From Phanerochaete sordida (lineage: Eukaryota; Basidiomycota; Agaricomycetes; Polyporales; Phanerochaetaceae): a DNA stretch of 64,000 nt. The stretch is from the NCBI GenBank assembly GCA_019973155.2, contig BPQB01000074.1, forward strand, positions 107,948-171,947, given 5' to 3'. Each line of letters opens with the position of its first letter. Within the stretch, counting starts at the first letter, position 1. Both the position numbers and the translations under genes were made by a program. The notes below the pieces were generated by a model that was not told the DNA's origin, searched no databases, and saw only the letters and a program-made list of their open reading frames with translations. Positions 32,361 to 44,272 of this stretch are shown here, in pieces.

Positions 32361-34158
32361 GATTGAGAATGTGATGATGGGCTGGGTTAGAGGAACTCAG
32401 CTGTCGTTATGGACACCCTACACGGTGCATTTATACCTCGCAGGACTAGCGGTATTTGTGGACAAGACGCACTTGCCGCACGTAGGACTGGGTATGTCCA
32501 CACAGAACGCACGAGGGCGCTGTACTTCCCAGGCGGTCAGGCTCGCTTTGGGGGGCGCAAAGATTGCTTGACGGGCTGTGCGAATACGGGTCAGCATGAG
32601 ACCTTGCCGAGAGCGATGAGCTGGCAGACTCGCATCGCGTCGCAAACGTGCCGAGATGCTTAACCCGTATCGGGTGGCAAAACGGCTGCTGGGAGTAGAA
32701 GGACGAAGCATTGCCGTCACGGTCAGACGTCTTCCCCAGTCTCTTGACAGACCGCAGCCAAAAACATAGCACAATATACCTTCATCTGCGTCCCCAAAGA
32801 TTCTGCGCAAAAATGTTGAAAGTCTGCGTATCTGATGCGAGATTCAGCGGGGCTAGCGCCGCGGGGTGCCGCATCTGTCATGCATCTCGAATTATATATC
32901 CATCAGCGGTAATAATTGGGTGAAAAGGGCGTACTGGATCGCTTTATTCCGTATTCATCACCCACGTTGTGCTTGTACGATGAGCAGTGGTTCATGCGTT
33001 CTACTATTTGTAGCTTGCACGTTTGCATGAACTTCGAACCTCCCCTGGAGACGAATAAGAAACGGCTTCTTAGCGGAAGGAATGCATGCGGAACCAGATG
33101 AAGTATACCTCTGGCGTATCTGCTCAGAATTAAGCATGAAGTCGTGGAGTTTAAGGGATGAAGGGACCCAGGTACGGATATTTAGTCTCACCTTCCAGAG
33201 GATGGCTCCCAATGGACAGTTGTCAGATTACCGGCCCATGTGAGGGACTGTGGTAGAACGATGGCCACCCGATGTATCGCATCTTTCTGCATAGACCTTC
33301 GCTCGCTAATTGGATGTCGTTCAATGCAAGGTTTGACGTCGGTGGACTTAGTCGAATAGGGTGCTCTCAGTGCCACCAGACTGAAGACTTTGACGTATTT
33401 GGTATGCATTGGACTGCGCATGTGATGAGGTGGACGCGATTCAAGCGTAATCAGAGTCCATGCTGGGTCCCAGTCGTCTGGTACGTAACGCTGCCTAAAT
33501 TATATAGAGTAGTGAGGGCTCATAACGGATAGGTGGAGAAAGTTCAACCCGACGCACCATGCGTATGACACCTTGTACTCCCGATGTACCATCGGATCGC
33601 ACTCGTTCGTTAAGCGACACATGCATGGGGGGCCACGAACGTGTGAAGAAGTTTGGAGGGACAGGGTTCAGCGGAGCCCAGTGAAGCACGTACGGTTCTG
33701 ACGCCACAAAGCTAGTGCCTTCCACATAAGGGCAACGGCGCGGGTCCCTGGGTATACTATGTCCTGCCAGCTCTCGACGTCGGACATAATCCCGGCCTAT
33801 CGCAAGTCTTTGGAATGTCGGCCCTGAGTTTCACAGGGACGAGCGACAAATCTGCGTGTACAACGTGAGAGAACATCTGGACGTATCAGAAGATGTATCA
33901 CCTGTCTCGCGCTGCTGTATAAGCTCTGCCCGTTCCTCGGGCCATTGTCCTGATGGCTGAATGCCTAGCGATCGAGTCAGTCGCCCAAAACTTCCCCACT
34001 TGTACGACAAGTCTCAGGGCCGCGACACCAACGAGTCTACGTCTGCAGACGGACGGGCAACGATAAAGCCATGTCATTTTCCATGAAGAACAATCATATT
34101 CTCTTCTGTTATTCCGACAGGAAAGCTTGGATGGCATCAGTCAAGCCAGTGATGTCGT
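32361..34158. repeat. Spacer with duplicated relics and a stray palindrome
   Basis: Matches the 28.7-29.9 kb spacer in several blocks. It also contains CCGATGTACCATCGGA at 33581-33596, identical to the core of the copy 8 promoter palindrome, although no intact family gene follows it at the right distance. A short block near 33690-33720 resembles one near 36370-36405 (both with GACGCCACAAAG and TGCCTTCC). Confidence 0.55.
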
Positions 34159-35026
34159 CTAGTCGCAGAAGGTGATGGCGAGATTGACCTGTACGACATT
34201 TCTCCTCAGCGACAGAGATATCGCACTCGAGAGACAGCTCACGTTGTCGACCTGGCACGCCACTTGGACCCCAGTCTGGTAGGGGTTATAGAACGCATCA
34301 GGGCAACCGTTGTAGGTGCAGTCTGCGCCGGCAGGCTCGCAGCCGCCGTAGTAGCTGCGTCAGATTTGTGTTAGCTGATGTCTGCGGCACGAGTTTATGC
34401 AGCTTACCCGAAGCCAGAGGTCACGGAGAACTCGTGCCTGGGGAGTTATTGATATTATTTTCGGAAGGCGACGCGAGGGTAAATTGGAAGGACGTACGGA
34501 GGGATTAGCGAAATATCCGTGCTGGAACCCGAGCCAGGGCTAGTCGGGTTCCTGAGCGTAGTCTCGATGAGCGTGCAGCCCTCGCCATTATCGCCGCAGC
34601 CGCCTGTAGATACGTTCAACGTTCCAAAAGTTGGTGGATATAAAGAATCTTACGGACCCGTCTGCAAGAAACTGTACACAAATCCGTGAGCAGAGTCGCC
34701 GCGGCATGGAAGAGTAAAGCGCATACGCGATAGCAGAAATGAGGGGCCCGCCGAAGGTCACAGTCTGACCAGTGGAAAGCGTCTGGCCGTTGGACTTCAG
34801 CAGAGGCTGTACAGCGAGGGTGAGCTCCAGAATTCTCCGTTGTCCTCACTAGTGTCTCACAGTTCCGAACCCGCAGCTGTGGGTGCAAACCTGTCAGAGT
34901 GAGGCCCATGAATGCGACTCGCATGACTTACTTGTTCACGAATGTGACGGTGTGCTGTTCAGCGTAGACACCGGTGAACAGGGCAGCCGAAGCGGCGAGA
35001 GCAACGATAATGCGAGACGAGAACAT
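34159..35026 (-). CDS. Secreted cysteine-rich 'glycopeptide' protein, copy 12
   Basis: The ATG at 35026 opens MFSSRIIVALAASAALFTGV with YA (signal peptide), then EQHTVTFVNK. The 16-nt microexon encodes CGFGT. Later exons give LLKSNGQTLSTGQTVTFGGP, a 14-nt FLQTG exon, GCGDNGEGCTLIETTLRNP, SSTDISLIPP, HEFSVTSGFG and YYGGCEPAGADC. The penultimate exon has NGCPDAFYNPYQTGVQVAC, and the end is VNLAITFCD with TAG at 34159-34161. It is the last recognisable member of the cluster. TTTATA at 35097-35102 (minus-strand TATA) lies about 70 bp upstream. Confidence 0.87.
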
Positions 35027-36654
35027 GTTTTCCAGAGTGTAGGCGCGTCGAGTCGAACAGCTGAGAGCTGTAGACCTGAATATCCTGCTACCAGTATTTA
35101 TATGTCGGCAGGATTATAATAATGAAAAGGTAGAACGCACCGTGCGGTGCGCACGGCCGATTTTTCGACACGGGGCGCGTTGCGATGCCATGCACATTAC
35201 GCGGACGCGCCGGTTTTGCAAAGCCGACAAGGTTGATTAGCAGAGCCGCGCAAAAATATCAGCACGAGCCGCGTCGAGAATCGCGAGCTGGATGGCTCAG
35301 GCCTCGCCACGACCGTGCCAGCGGAGTCTAGCGCGCTTCGCACGGCCGAGTGGCCGTTAAGCAGGAAAGAACGAGGGATTACGGCCGTCCAGGAAGTCTT
35401 CCATAACCTGTGAGTGATGTGACAGATCGCAGCCTGAGTTGCAAAACTGACCCTTTATCGCACGCTTGGAACGTTCACACGAGCCCTCTCAAGGTTGCTC
35501 GCTGTCGCCGTCGAGTACACTGAGGTCGACACCTTGTTGATGAGTAGTCTTGAAAACCAAGGTCCTATCCATCAACCGTGAATATCGGTCATGCAAGGGG
35601 ATTAGGGCCTGTTCCATACGGAAGACCGACGTTTCCCCACCGCACTTGCTGACACACCGGCAGAGACTGCGGTGAATGCAGCAAACGGCTTTGGCCAGCT
35701 ATACCGCCACTTGTAGACCTTCGAATCATGTCTAAAGACAAATCAAACACGGTCCGATGTCAGAATATTTCCGCAGAGAGCTGAACAAGACGCACCTCAG
35801 GTGTATTTCTGCAGTGGTGAAAGCAGGTACCATCAAAGCTAGAGGGTACATGCCCGCAGTGGTTCCGCTCGTCTCCCGAGAGGCTACTTGGGCGGACCAC
35901 TGCCCAGTCACCCGACTGTAAGTAAGGTTTGTGGCCTTCTAAATATGTTTGCTGGACGTACCATCTGCTCAAAGCTTGATGGTCGATGCAAGGCCGGTCG
36001 CGAGTGGGCCAGTGGGCTTGAAGCGGCCCCGAGCGCAGCCAGGCACGATGCCGCGCCCCGTCGGGTGCAATGGACATCATGGACTTTGCGCGTGTGATGT
36101 GGCGGAGGCGGCTAGCAAACACGAAAGATTGAGGGCATAAGTTTAGACCAGGTCGTTTGGGCGTATGTTAGAGACTGCGTACTCGATGTGTAAGTCCGCT
36201 TGCATTGCATGGGATGATGAGGATCATCGCGGGCGGCCGCGCAGTCTTTGCTACCCAGGAGTACCATCTCGACGTAATCCTTCATCCAGCGACAGACGTC
36301 GTTGCTAGACATGAACGTGCGTGGACGTGTGAAGTGGCCGAGCTCGAATGACTTCCCCGGGCGAGAGCGGTCCGGACGCCACAAAGCCTGTGCCTTCCGC
36401 ATGAAGTCGGCGGCGCGGAGCCGCCGGTACGCCGTACGCCAGGCCGCGGCGAACACGCCTCCAGTTCGCAGCAAGGCAGCACTATGTCGTCCTAGGCATC
36501 CGCAGGCCGTGCGCCGGACACAGGCAAAGAATCTACCTATGCAGCGTGAGATAAACCTTGCCTGAACGGAGATATGCGTCACCTGCCTCGTGTAGCCGTA
36601 CAAGCTTCGGTCGCTCCTTGACCTAGCACCACGTCTTCATCGAAAGCGATCGCG
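35027..36654. other. Intergenic with relic fragments
   Basis: Minus-strand frames at 35760-36122 and 36112-36603 look partly coding, but they do not join into a gene and have no recognised domain. Short blocks match the relics at 31.2, 33.7 and 33.9 kb, so this is probably the edge of the duplicated region. Confidence 0.4.
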
Positions 36655-37659
36655 ATGTTGAAGGCCCTAGGACTCTGTCTTGGAGGTCGAGAGTCGGAGA
36701 GTAGTGATGATAAGGGCGTACAGTCGTTCGACAGGGCGGACGAGGTCGAGCGGCTGCGAGCGGAACTCGAGGAAGCTAAAGTTAGCAACGATGTTAGCCC
36801 CTTCGCGATGACACGACGATGACAGCCATCGTCTCTTCGCAGGCCAACAATGCGGAACTCGAAAGACAACTCCTTGAGAAGAGCGGAGTAAGCAAAGGAA
36901 GCGTATCCGAACACAGTGTGGTGCCAGCGAACTACGCCACGTTGGACAAGGAGGGCAAACCATCCGAGGATCAGGATCCCATACCCTTCACAAGCGAGGC
37001 GAGCCCGAAGAGATGCCTCGCATTCGCCAAAGAGGTAAGTCCGCCCTCTGGAAAAGTCATCGCACCTGACTCGAACTTGACAGAAACTGTGAGCGAAGAA
37101 AGCCTTGCATTGCTTCCGACGGTATTAACGTGGCTATAGGGGAAAAACGAGCGTCGTCAGGCTGGGAGCCGACATCGTTTGGGACATCGAATTCCAGGCC
37201 GGCTTTCTGGCGCGCCCGAATGATCGCCGCTCGCGCAAGGGCGCGTGGAGCGAGGCGTCGTACCCGAAGCTCCAGCGTGCGAACGAGGTGATCGCGCGAG
37301 TCGAGGAACGCTGGTGCTACCTCGGGACGTTCGCGGGCGCGGGCGTCGAGAAGGTATCGTATGAAGAGTGGATGACGTTCTCCGAGAGCGTGAGTGGGGG
37401 ACGTTTGTCGGTGGAGCCTGTATCTGCGTAGCTGACCAGGGTGCAGATACGCGACGGCGTGGCGGCGTTCAGTGGCGTGAGCCGGAAGGGCGGCGCGTTC
37501 GAGGAGCTGATGCGCCAGGGTAGGATGCGCGTAAGCAAGTACAACGTCCGGCGCGTGGGCACGAACGTCGCGTTCCGTGACGCTTTGGTCGAGGCAGGGC
37601 GAACGCCGCATGCTGGGACAGAGGGGGCGCTGGACGAGTCGGATAGCTCTGACGCTTGA
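36655..37659 (+). CDS. Uncharacterised protein with N-terminal coiled coil
   Basis: The ATG at 36655 starts MLKALGLCLGG. A coiled-coil segment (RADEVERLRAELEEAK) continues across a 48-bp intron (about 36780-36827, GTTAGC...GACAG) into SSQANNAELERQLLEK. After an acidic linker the frame reaches about 37038. A further intron or introns lead to RLGADIVWDIEFQAGFLARP, WSEASYPKLQRANEVIARVE and RWCYLGTF. A last intron (about 37390-37446) is followed by FEELMRQGRMRVSKYNVRRV and a stop at 37657-37659. I could not make the junction at 37039-37142 keep frame with confidence. The C-terminal part may belong to a fungal domain of unknown function (possibly the DUF6697 type); that is a guess. No function assigned. 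Confidence 0.5.
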
Positions 37660-37691
37660 GAGGGTCGAAAATAGACAGTACAGTATTCGAA

Positions 37692-39548
37692 CTATGTGTC
37701 CGGACTTGCCATCGTCGGCCGCTGCGTCTCCTTTGTCGGCGGCTTCAGTACGGGCAGCATCTCCGTGCGTGCCTGGCGGATCTCCATCGAGACCACCTTC
37801 GCGCCGGGCAGGAACAGACGGGTCCTGCTTGCAAGGATCGCGCGCTTGACGATGCGCAGCAGCGGCTGCGCGTCCCAGATATCGACGGGTGGGGTGATGA
37901 GGCCAAGGATGCATGCCGCGGTAGGCACGCGGTACGAGCGCTGGTTCGGTTTTGTATTCCTGACAACGCGGCGGTACGGCTTCGGAAGCGATGGAGACGC
38001 TGCCGCGGGCTCCTGCTGCTCGCGGTCCTCCTCAGCATCGCGGTATGTGAGCTCAGGAATGTCGCGCTCATCCTCAGCGCTGTTATACGCCTCCACGGCC
38101 CTGGCGATCTCCTGGAGATGCTCCTCGGAATAGAGCTTGATAGGCTCCAGCTGCGAGGCGAGGGATGCCTTGAAGCCAAAGCCGAGTACCCCATCCATGA
38201 GCCGCGCGTCGAGCTCTGAGGGCATAGTCTCGGGCGAGCCCAGGAAGCGATACGTCCAGTACTGTTCGCGCTCAGACCAGGCAGCCAAGTACGGCATCTC
38301 GCTTCCGATATGGACCATGATCCCGCCGACGACGGCGTGATACGTCGATACAGTGACGGGAAGCTTGAAAATATCGAAGCTTTTGAGAGCGACGTAGGCC
38401 GCAGAAAAGTCCTTCGCGTCCACAAAGTATCGAAGGATTCGGTTGAGGAGCGCGGCCTTGAGGACTGGCGAAGAGGCGGTCTGCACGCCTGGCTCGAATA
38501 CCCGGTGACAGTAGACCATGTCGCGGTAGAGTGCGCGTAAGCTCGGAAGGTCCTTCGGAGCCTTGTGCTTGCGGTTGCGTATCGAACGAGGACCGGAGAC
38601 ACGTTCAATGGCACGGAAGAGGGTGCCGAAAGTGTAAGCGTCGGGAAGGATAGAGGTGTTACCGCGCAGCATCATACTGTAGACGGAGAAGAGGTCTGCA
38701 TACCGCCTCTGGTCGGCGAGCGCAGAAATCATCAGATTGTAGAAGATGCGGTCGTGTGAGCCGTCCGTGTGTCGTATCCTGCGTATCGTGGAATGGATGA
38801 TGGGGGCCATCTCGCGGTCGTTCTTCGCCATCTCCAGCAGCGCGTCGATGTCTTCGCTGCGCGCGCCCGCGTGTTCCACAGGCGTAGTTTCCTCCTCGGA
38901 CAAGTTCTCCAGCGGCGTTTCTCCGGTCCACCCACGGCGCGTACGAATGTAGCCTAGTAGAGCTTCCGTCTTCGAGGACAGCATATAACCAGCTTTTTCT
39001 CGAGAGTTGACGAATATGCGGATGAGGTCGTCGTAGACGGAGGAGGGTAGACGAGCGAGAGTAGAGACAGTACGTAGCACATGTCGAAACTCTTCCTCAT
39101 CGAACTCCTTATGCGTGAATGCCTCCTCCGCCGCCTCCAAAAGCTCCTCCGTCGAGTCACCGGTCGCAAGCTTCTGAACGAAGAAGAGACTGGCCTGGAT
39201 CTTTCGAGGAGGGATGTAGCCTTCGTCTTGCATGCGACTGTATAGACTGAAGGCTTGTTGAACGTGTCCTTGCACCATGAAAAGCCTGATACTGCGCGCG
39301 TAGGCTTCAAAACGAGACTCGGGGCGTAACTTCGCAGTCTTCATGAAGCTGTAGAAGTAGTCCATGGCTTCCAAGGGCCTGTCGTTATGTAGGCGTTTCC
39401 TGAGGGAGGAGAACAGGCCGCGTACTCTCCCACTGACGGCGGTATTCGTGGAGGTGGAGTTCCATCGTACAGGCGTGTAGATGGGATACCGAGGAGCTGC
39501 TCTAGAGTGTGCAAGATGTATCGAGGCAGATGCCCTCCATAGGTTCAT
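37692..39548 (-). CDS. Mitochondrial PPR-type protein, single exon
   Basis: An uninterrupted 618-residue frame from ATG 39548. The start (MNLWRASASIHLAHSRAAPR) is basic and hydroxylated and lacks acidic residues, as expected of a mitochondrial targeting sequence. Helical repeat motifs of pentatricopeptide type follow, for example VQQAFSLYSRMQDEGYIPP at about 100 and YADLFSVYSMMLRGNTSILP with DAYTFGTLFRAIE at about 270-310. By family it would bind organellar RNA in mitochondrial RNA maturation or translation; the target is unknown. It stands head to head with the 5-phosphatase gene at 40050 across about 500 bp. The absence of introns is unusual here but common for this family. Confidence 0.75.
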   Translation of the reverse strand: MNLWRASASIHLAHSRAAPRYPIYTPVRWNSTSTNTAVSGRVRGLFSSLRKRLHNDRPLEAMDYFYSFMKTAKLRPESRFEAYARSIRLFMVQGHVQQAFSLYSRMQDEGYIPPRKIQASLFFVQKLATGDSTEELLEAAEEAFTHKEFDEEEFRHVLRTVSTLARLPSSVYDDLIRIFVNSREKAGYMLSSKTEALLGYIRTRRGWTGETPLENLSEEETTPVEHAGARSEDIDALLEMAKNDREMAPIIHSTIRRIRHTDGSHDRIFYNLMISALADQRRYADLFSVYSMMLRGNTSILPDAYTFGTLFRAIERVSGPRSIRNRKHKAPKDLPSLRALYRDMVYCHRVFEPGVQTASSPVLKAALLNRILRYFVDAKDFSAAYVALKSFDIFKLPVTVSTYHAVVGGIMVHIGSEMPYLAAWSEREQYWTYRFLGSPETMPSELDARLMDGVLGFGFKASLASQLEPIKLYSEEHLQEIARAVEAYNSAEDERDIPELTYRDAEEDREQQEPAAASPSLPKPYRRVVRNTKPNQRSYRVPTAACILGLITPPVDIWDAQPLLRIVKRAILASRTRLFLPGAKVVSMEIRQARTEMLPVLKPPTKETQRPTMASPDT

Positions 39549-40049
39549 ATAATGTCAAGCTAGAAGTCCGTTAATAAGACTTCCAATGGTATATCTCATT
39601 TTGCTACTCACGCAGAGCAACACGGCGGAGGATGAGAGTTTCAAGTGAAGTTGACGGTCAAGGTCGCGGGCTGCGTCCTAATTAGGCAACGCCGTCTCGA
39701 ACGGAAGTCACGTGCTCGATATCTGGCTCAAGAGTGAGCAAGGACTCGGTGCTGACAAGTCTCGCGTGTAGACTTGCTTCACAGGATTAGGCCGCTGGCA
39801 AAACGCGTCAGAATCGTAGAAGAATTCGTGGCAGAATGGGAAAAAGCCGTCGATGCTCGAGAGCATCTGAGGCTGTCAGCGCCTGTACCACGTGGAGAAC
39901 AGGCGCTCATAATCGTTCTTGCGAGTGGACGGCGGGCAGACATCGTCCCACAACGACCAGCCATTTCCCCTCATTCTCTTCCCATTTACCCTAACTTAAG
40001 CCTCTGCCAGCAGGCAGAACAATCCTCGTGGTCGCCGGTCGTCTCACAA
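39549..40049. promoter_or_regulatory. Divergent promoter region
   Basis: About 500 bp between the start codons of the PPR-type gene (minus) and the 5-phosphatase gene (plus). An open frame runs through its right part in phase with the phosphatase, but it begins at TTG and lacks an ATG, so it is treated as 5' leader. No clear TATA box. Confidence 0.4.
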
Positions 40050-43000
40050 ATGTTTTCCGAATCATCTCCTGAAGTCGAGGAGACACCCACTCCGGCCGTC
40101 AGCAGCCTCCGTTCCAAGTTTGAGAAGCTCGCGTCCGAGTCGTCGACATCGCTCAACGCACCCAAGAATGAGCATCTCACGCCAGAAGCAGGCAGCAGCA
40201 GTCCGCGGCCTCGTGCCATGTCTATATCGAACGAGCGGCCCCCTTCAAGCCCGCACTCACTGCGGTCCGCCGCCTCGTCCTCAGACTTGAAGAAGAGGCA
40301 ACCGCCGCCACCTCCTCCTCCCAGAAGCTCCAGGGGCAATTCACCTGCGACCTCCGTGACCAGTAGTCCCAACGTATACCCAATACCCATGCGGAGCGAA
40401 CCGCCCTCGCCCACCCATACCTCGCCTGCGAAGGCCGCTCTGCTTCAACGCAGGCCTCCACCTCCACCCAGCCCTGCACCGTCTCTCTTGGAGTTATCCG
40501 GCGCGCCCAAGGAGTCTGGGGTGGCCTCGCTGATCAGCAAATTTGGGTGAGTCCTAGTGCTTGTACGCGGCTGTCCTTCTATGTCCAGGTCGCGTTGTAT
40601 GCGGGTTGCCGGTGCTGCAGAACTTCCGTAGCGTTTGTCGGAGAAGTCCTCCGGTCTTCGTTTCCGGAAGGCCCTACCCTGCCTGGCGTTTCCATCCTGA
40701 ATCTCTCGCACGACACCATGGTGGTCTGCAGCAGGCAGTCGCCATGTGTTCTGCAGGTGTTGACGATCCAGCTGAAAGTCGTTCGCCGAGTCTTTGCGGG
40801 AATAATGGCTCTTTATATGCGCGCATATATGCACACATCAGATCCCTCATCGGTTCCCTGGCCATCACTCCGGGAATTCTGTGCCCAGATATGCCCAGTG
40901 AACGTTCCTTGAAGCGCTTTCCACTGCGACTGAGACGCCTCGCTGACATCTACCCTTCAGGAACGCAGCGCCGTCCCCTGTGCCTCGCAATTCCACGCCC
41001 CGCATAGCATCACACTCTGGGGCTACTGCCCTTGCTACAAATGTCCCCACCGCCCGCGATACCCAACGCACGCCCCGGCACTCATTCCCCCTCAGCACCT
41101 CACCGAACGCTTCCACGCCCCTCATCCAGCTGCAGGGCCCGTTCGACGAAGACGGAGACACTGACGAGGAGCCACCGCAGACAGCGCGCCCGCCGCCCTT
41201 ACCCGTCCGCAGGAACGGTGCTGCATCAAGCAGAAATCCTTCGCCTGAACACGACAGGACTGCGTCCACCGAGAGCCTTGGAACTTCGTCTTCTGCTTCC
41301 TCGGGCAGCGAGGGGTACTACACTAGCGTGGTGAGTCCCCCGCTCAAACCTACGACACACCTACCCCCACCGCCCCCTCCGCGCCCGAAGAGCAACACTC
41401 CGGCTTCGCGCCAGTCGTCCATTGCGAGTATACAGTCCACCGCCTCCAGTGCTTGTAGTACTCCCCCTCCATTACCTGCCCGCCGAGCCACTGGCCAGTC
41501 ACCGGCGCATTCGCCAGACGACCCTCTCACACGCCGCGTGCCTCCGCCCCCTCGGCACCATTCCATACACGTCCCCCCGGAGCTTCCACAGCGGATAAGC
41601 ACTCCTACCGATCTGCTGCACGACTCGCCCGTCGAAAGTCCGTCAATCATCTCTCCGCCTCCTGCGCACAGAGACCTTGCCCCCTCGACACAGCCCATCG
41701 AACGCAAGTCCTTTGGCGCTCACCTCCCACCGCCTACGCGTACCATCGCCCCCGGCGAGAAGCTTCCGCCTGCGCGTCGGCCGCCGCCAGGCTCCGGTTC
41801 CTCGAGCGAGGAAGAGGACGACGAGCCGAAGGTGAAGGTCGAGCTGCTGCCCGATGCCAGCCGCGCCTCACGGCGGCCGCCGGCGCTGGCTGCGCATATC
41901 TTCTCCGAGTCCAACATCTATATCCCCGCGTATGTCGGAACAGCTGTCGCGACCGGTAACATCGTAGCGTCTGCTCAGGGTCACCATATCAAGATTTACG
42001 ACCTGTCGCACGCGGATACTCCCATCCAGGATCTCGACGCACGGGCGCTGGGCATGGAGACCAAGACGAAGGACTTCAAGATCACAAGTCTTGAGTTCCG
42101 CGCGTCGCACGTGGAGACGGACCGCGGCCGTTTCCTCTGGATTGGCACCAAGGACGGGCACCTCTTCGAGCTGGACCTGCAGGGCGGTGTCGTCTCTGGC
42201 ATGAAGCTCGCTATCCATACACACGCAGTCACGCACATGTTCCGCTATGGGCAGTCGATGGTGACGATCGACGAGACCGGCAAGGCACTCGTCTTCGTGC
42301 CCGACCCGCAGAACGACAGCGACGTGCTGCTCGCGTACACGCAGCCGCGCGTCGTGCGCATCGCCGACAAGCAGGAGTTCGCCAAGGTGCTCGCGGGCAA
42401 GCTCTGGACGTCGACGCGCGACTCTACCAACTCGAACACAACGAGCACGTCGCGCGGGCCCATCGTGCGCGTGTACGACGTCTTCACGCCCGGCGCGACG
42501 GGCAAATCGCTTCTACCGACAGAGCACCTCGGTGCAGTCACGGCGGGGACGGTCCTGCCCACGCAGCCGAACCGCGTCTACCTCGGGCACGAGGGCGGGA
42601 ACGTCAGCATCTGGACGCTCGACACGGAAGACGGCATGCCTGCGTGCGAAGAGGTCGTCAAGGTCTCGACGTCGGACATCCTGTCGCTCGAGGGCGTCAA
42701 CGACCGTCTGTGGGCGGGCGCACGCAAGGGCACGATCGCGGCGTACGACGTCACCTGCAAGCCATGGATCATGACGAACCACTGGATGGCCCACCAGGGC
42801 CTGCCGGTTCTCCGCCTCGCTGTCGATACCTGGAGCATCCAGAAGCTGGGCAAGCTGTCGGTGTACAGCATCGGGCGGGACGAACGGATACGGTTCTGGG
42901 ACGGGCTGCTGGGTGTGGACTGGATAGGTGCGCAGCTTGCAATCCGGCCTCAGATATCTGTGCTCACTTCTCGCAGACCAGGAACTCATGAAGCGCGAAC

Positions 43001-44272
43001 ACGAGTTCAGCACGTTCCGCGAGCTCAAGGTGCTCATCGTGTCCTGGAACCTCGACTCGCAGAAGCCGGACGCGCTCACGGGCACGCCGGACAACGTGAA
43101 CTTCCTGCACGACGTGCTCACGAGCGTCGACGCGCCCGACATCATCGCGTTCGGGCTGCAGGAGCTCATCGACCTCGAGAGCCGGAAGATGGCCGCGAAG
43201 ACGGTGCTGCTCGGGAGCAAGAACCGCAACCCCGAGGGCCCGCTGTCGCAGCGCGTCACGACGTCGTACAAGAAGTGGTACGACAAGCTCGCGATGTCCG
43301 TCCGCCTCGCCGCCGCGCCCGACTGCCCGTACCACTGCCTGCACACCGAGAACCTCGTCGGCCTGTTCTCGTGCATCTTCGTGAAGGAGTCGATCCGGCC
43401 GTCGCTCAGCCACGCCGCCCTCACCACTGTCAAGCGTGGCATGGGCGGGCGTTACGGTAACAAGGTCCGTTGCCCGCTGTCTCTGCAGTGGAGTGGAAGT
43501 TTCTAACGGCTATTTTAGGGTGGCATCATAGCTCGCTTCGTCGTCGACGACACCTCGCTCTGCTTCATCAACTGCCATCTTGCGGCCGGTCAGTCGCATG
43601 TGCGCCAGCGTAATGCAGACGTCGCCGCCTTCCTTGAGGACAGAGAGCTGTTCGCCTCCGAGGTCAGCGCTGCGGAAGACTCGACCTCCTTCATCAACGG
43701 TGGGGACGGCTCGATGGTTCTGGACCACGAGATTGTCTTCGTACGTCATTCCGGCTGTGAACACCCTCCCAGACTAACGTCGATCGTAGCTCAACGGCGA
43801 CATGAACTACCGCATCGACCTCCGCCGGGACGCCGTCATCGCGGACATCAAGGCGGGCAACTTCCAGCACCTGATGGCGCAGGACCAGCTGCTGAAGGAA
43901 ATGAAGCTGAACCGCGGCTTCCGCCTGCGTACCTTCATGGAGGGCCCCCTCGCCTTCGCGCCGACGTACAAGTACGACCGCCGGTCGGACGAGTACGACT
44001 CGTCCGAGAAGCGGCGCGTGCCGGCGTGGTGCGACCGCGTGCTGTGGCGCTCGCGCGAGCCCGCGCGCGTGCGCCAGCTGCACTACCGCCGCTGGGAGCC
44101 GAACGTGAGCGACCACCGCCCCGTGAGCGCCGCGTTCCGCGTCGAGGCGAAGGCCGTCGACCCCGCCGTGCGCGCGACCGTCCGCCGCGAGACTGAGGCG
44201 CACTGGGGCGAGTACGAGAAGGTGCTCCTCGGCCACGCGTACCACTTCTACACCGAGCAGGGGCTCGTCTGA
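40050..44272 (+). CDS. Inositol-polyphosphate 5-phosphatase with proline-rich N-terminus and WD40-like region
   Basis: Exons 40050-40546, 40961-42927, 42977-43464, 43519-43740 and 43790-44272 sum to 3657 nt, 1218 residues, with all junctions in frame. Residues about 1-300 are disordered, with poly-proline tracts that suggest SH3- or profilin-type partners. From about 430 to 790 repeating beta-strand motifs (for example FRYGQSMVTIDETGKALVFV and RVYLGHEGGNVSIWTLD) fit a WD40-type propeller. The C-terminal third is the IPPc catalytic domain: SWNLDSQKPD, FGLQELIDLE, NCHLAAGQSHVRQRN, NGDMNYRIDL, APTYKYD, PAWCDRVLWRS and SDHRPVSAAF cover the usual metal- and phosphate-binding motifs. It should remove the 5-phosphate from phosphoinositides or inositol phosphates. 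The first intron, 414 bp, is far longer than any other here. Confidence 0.88.

Noticed and set aside
35760..36603. Minus-strand frames as a functional gene
   Set aside because: The pieces do not join through credible splice sites, and parts match relics elsewhere in the window; treated as decayed sequence.
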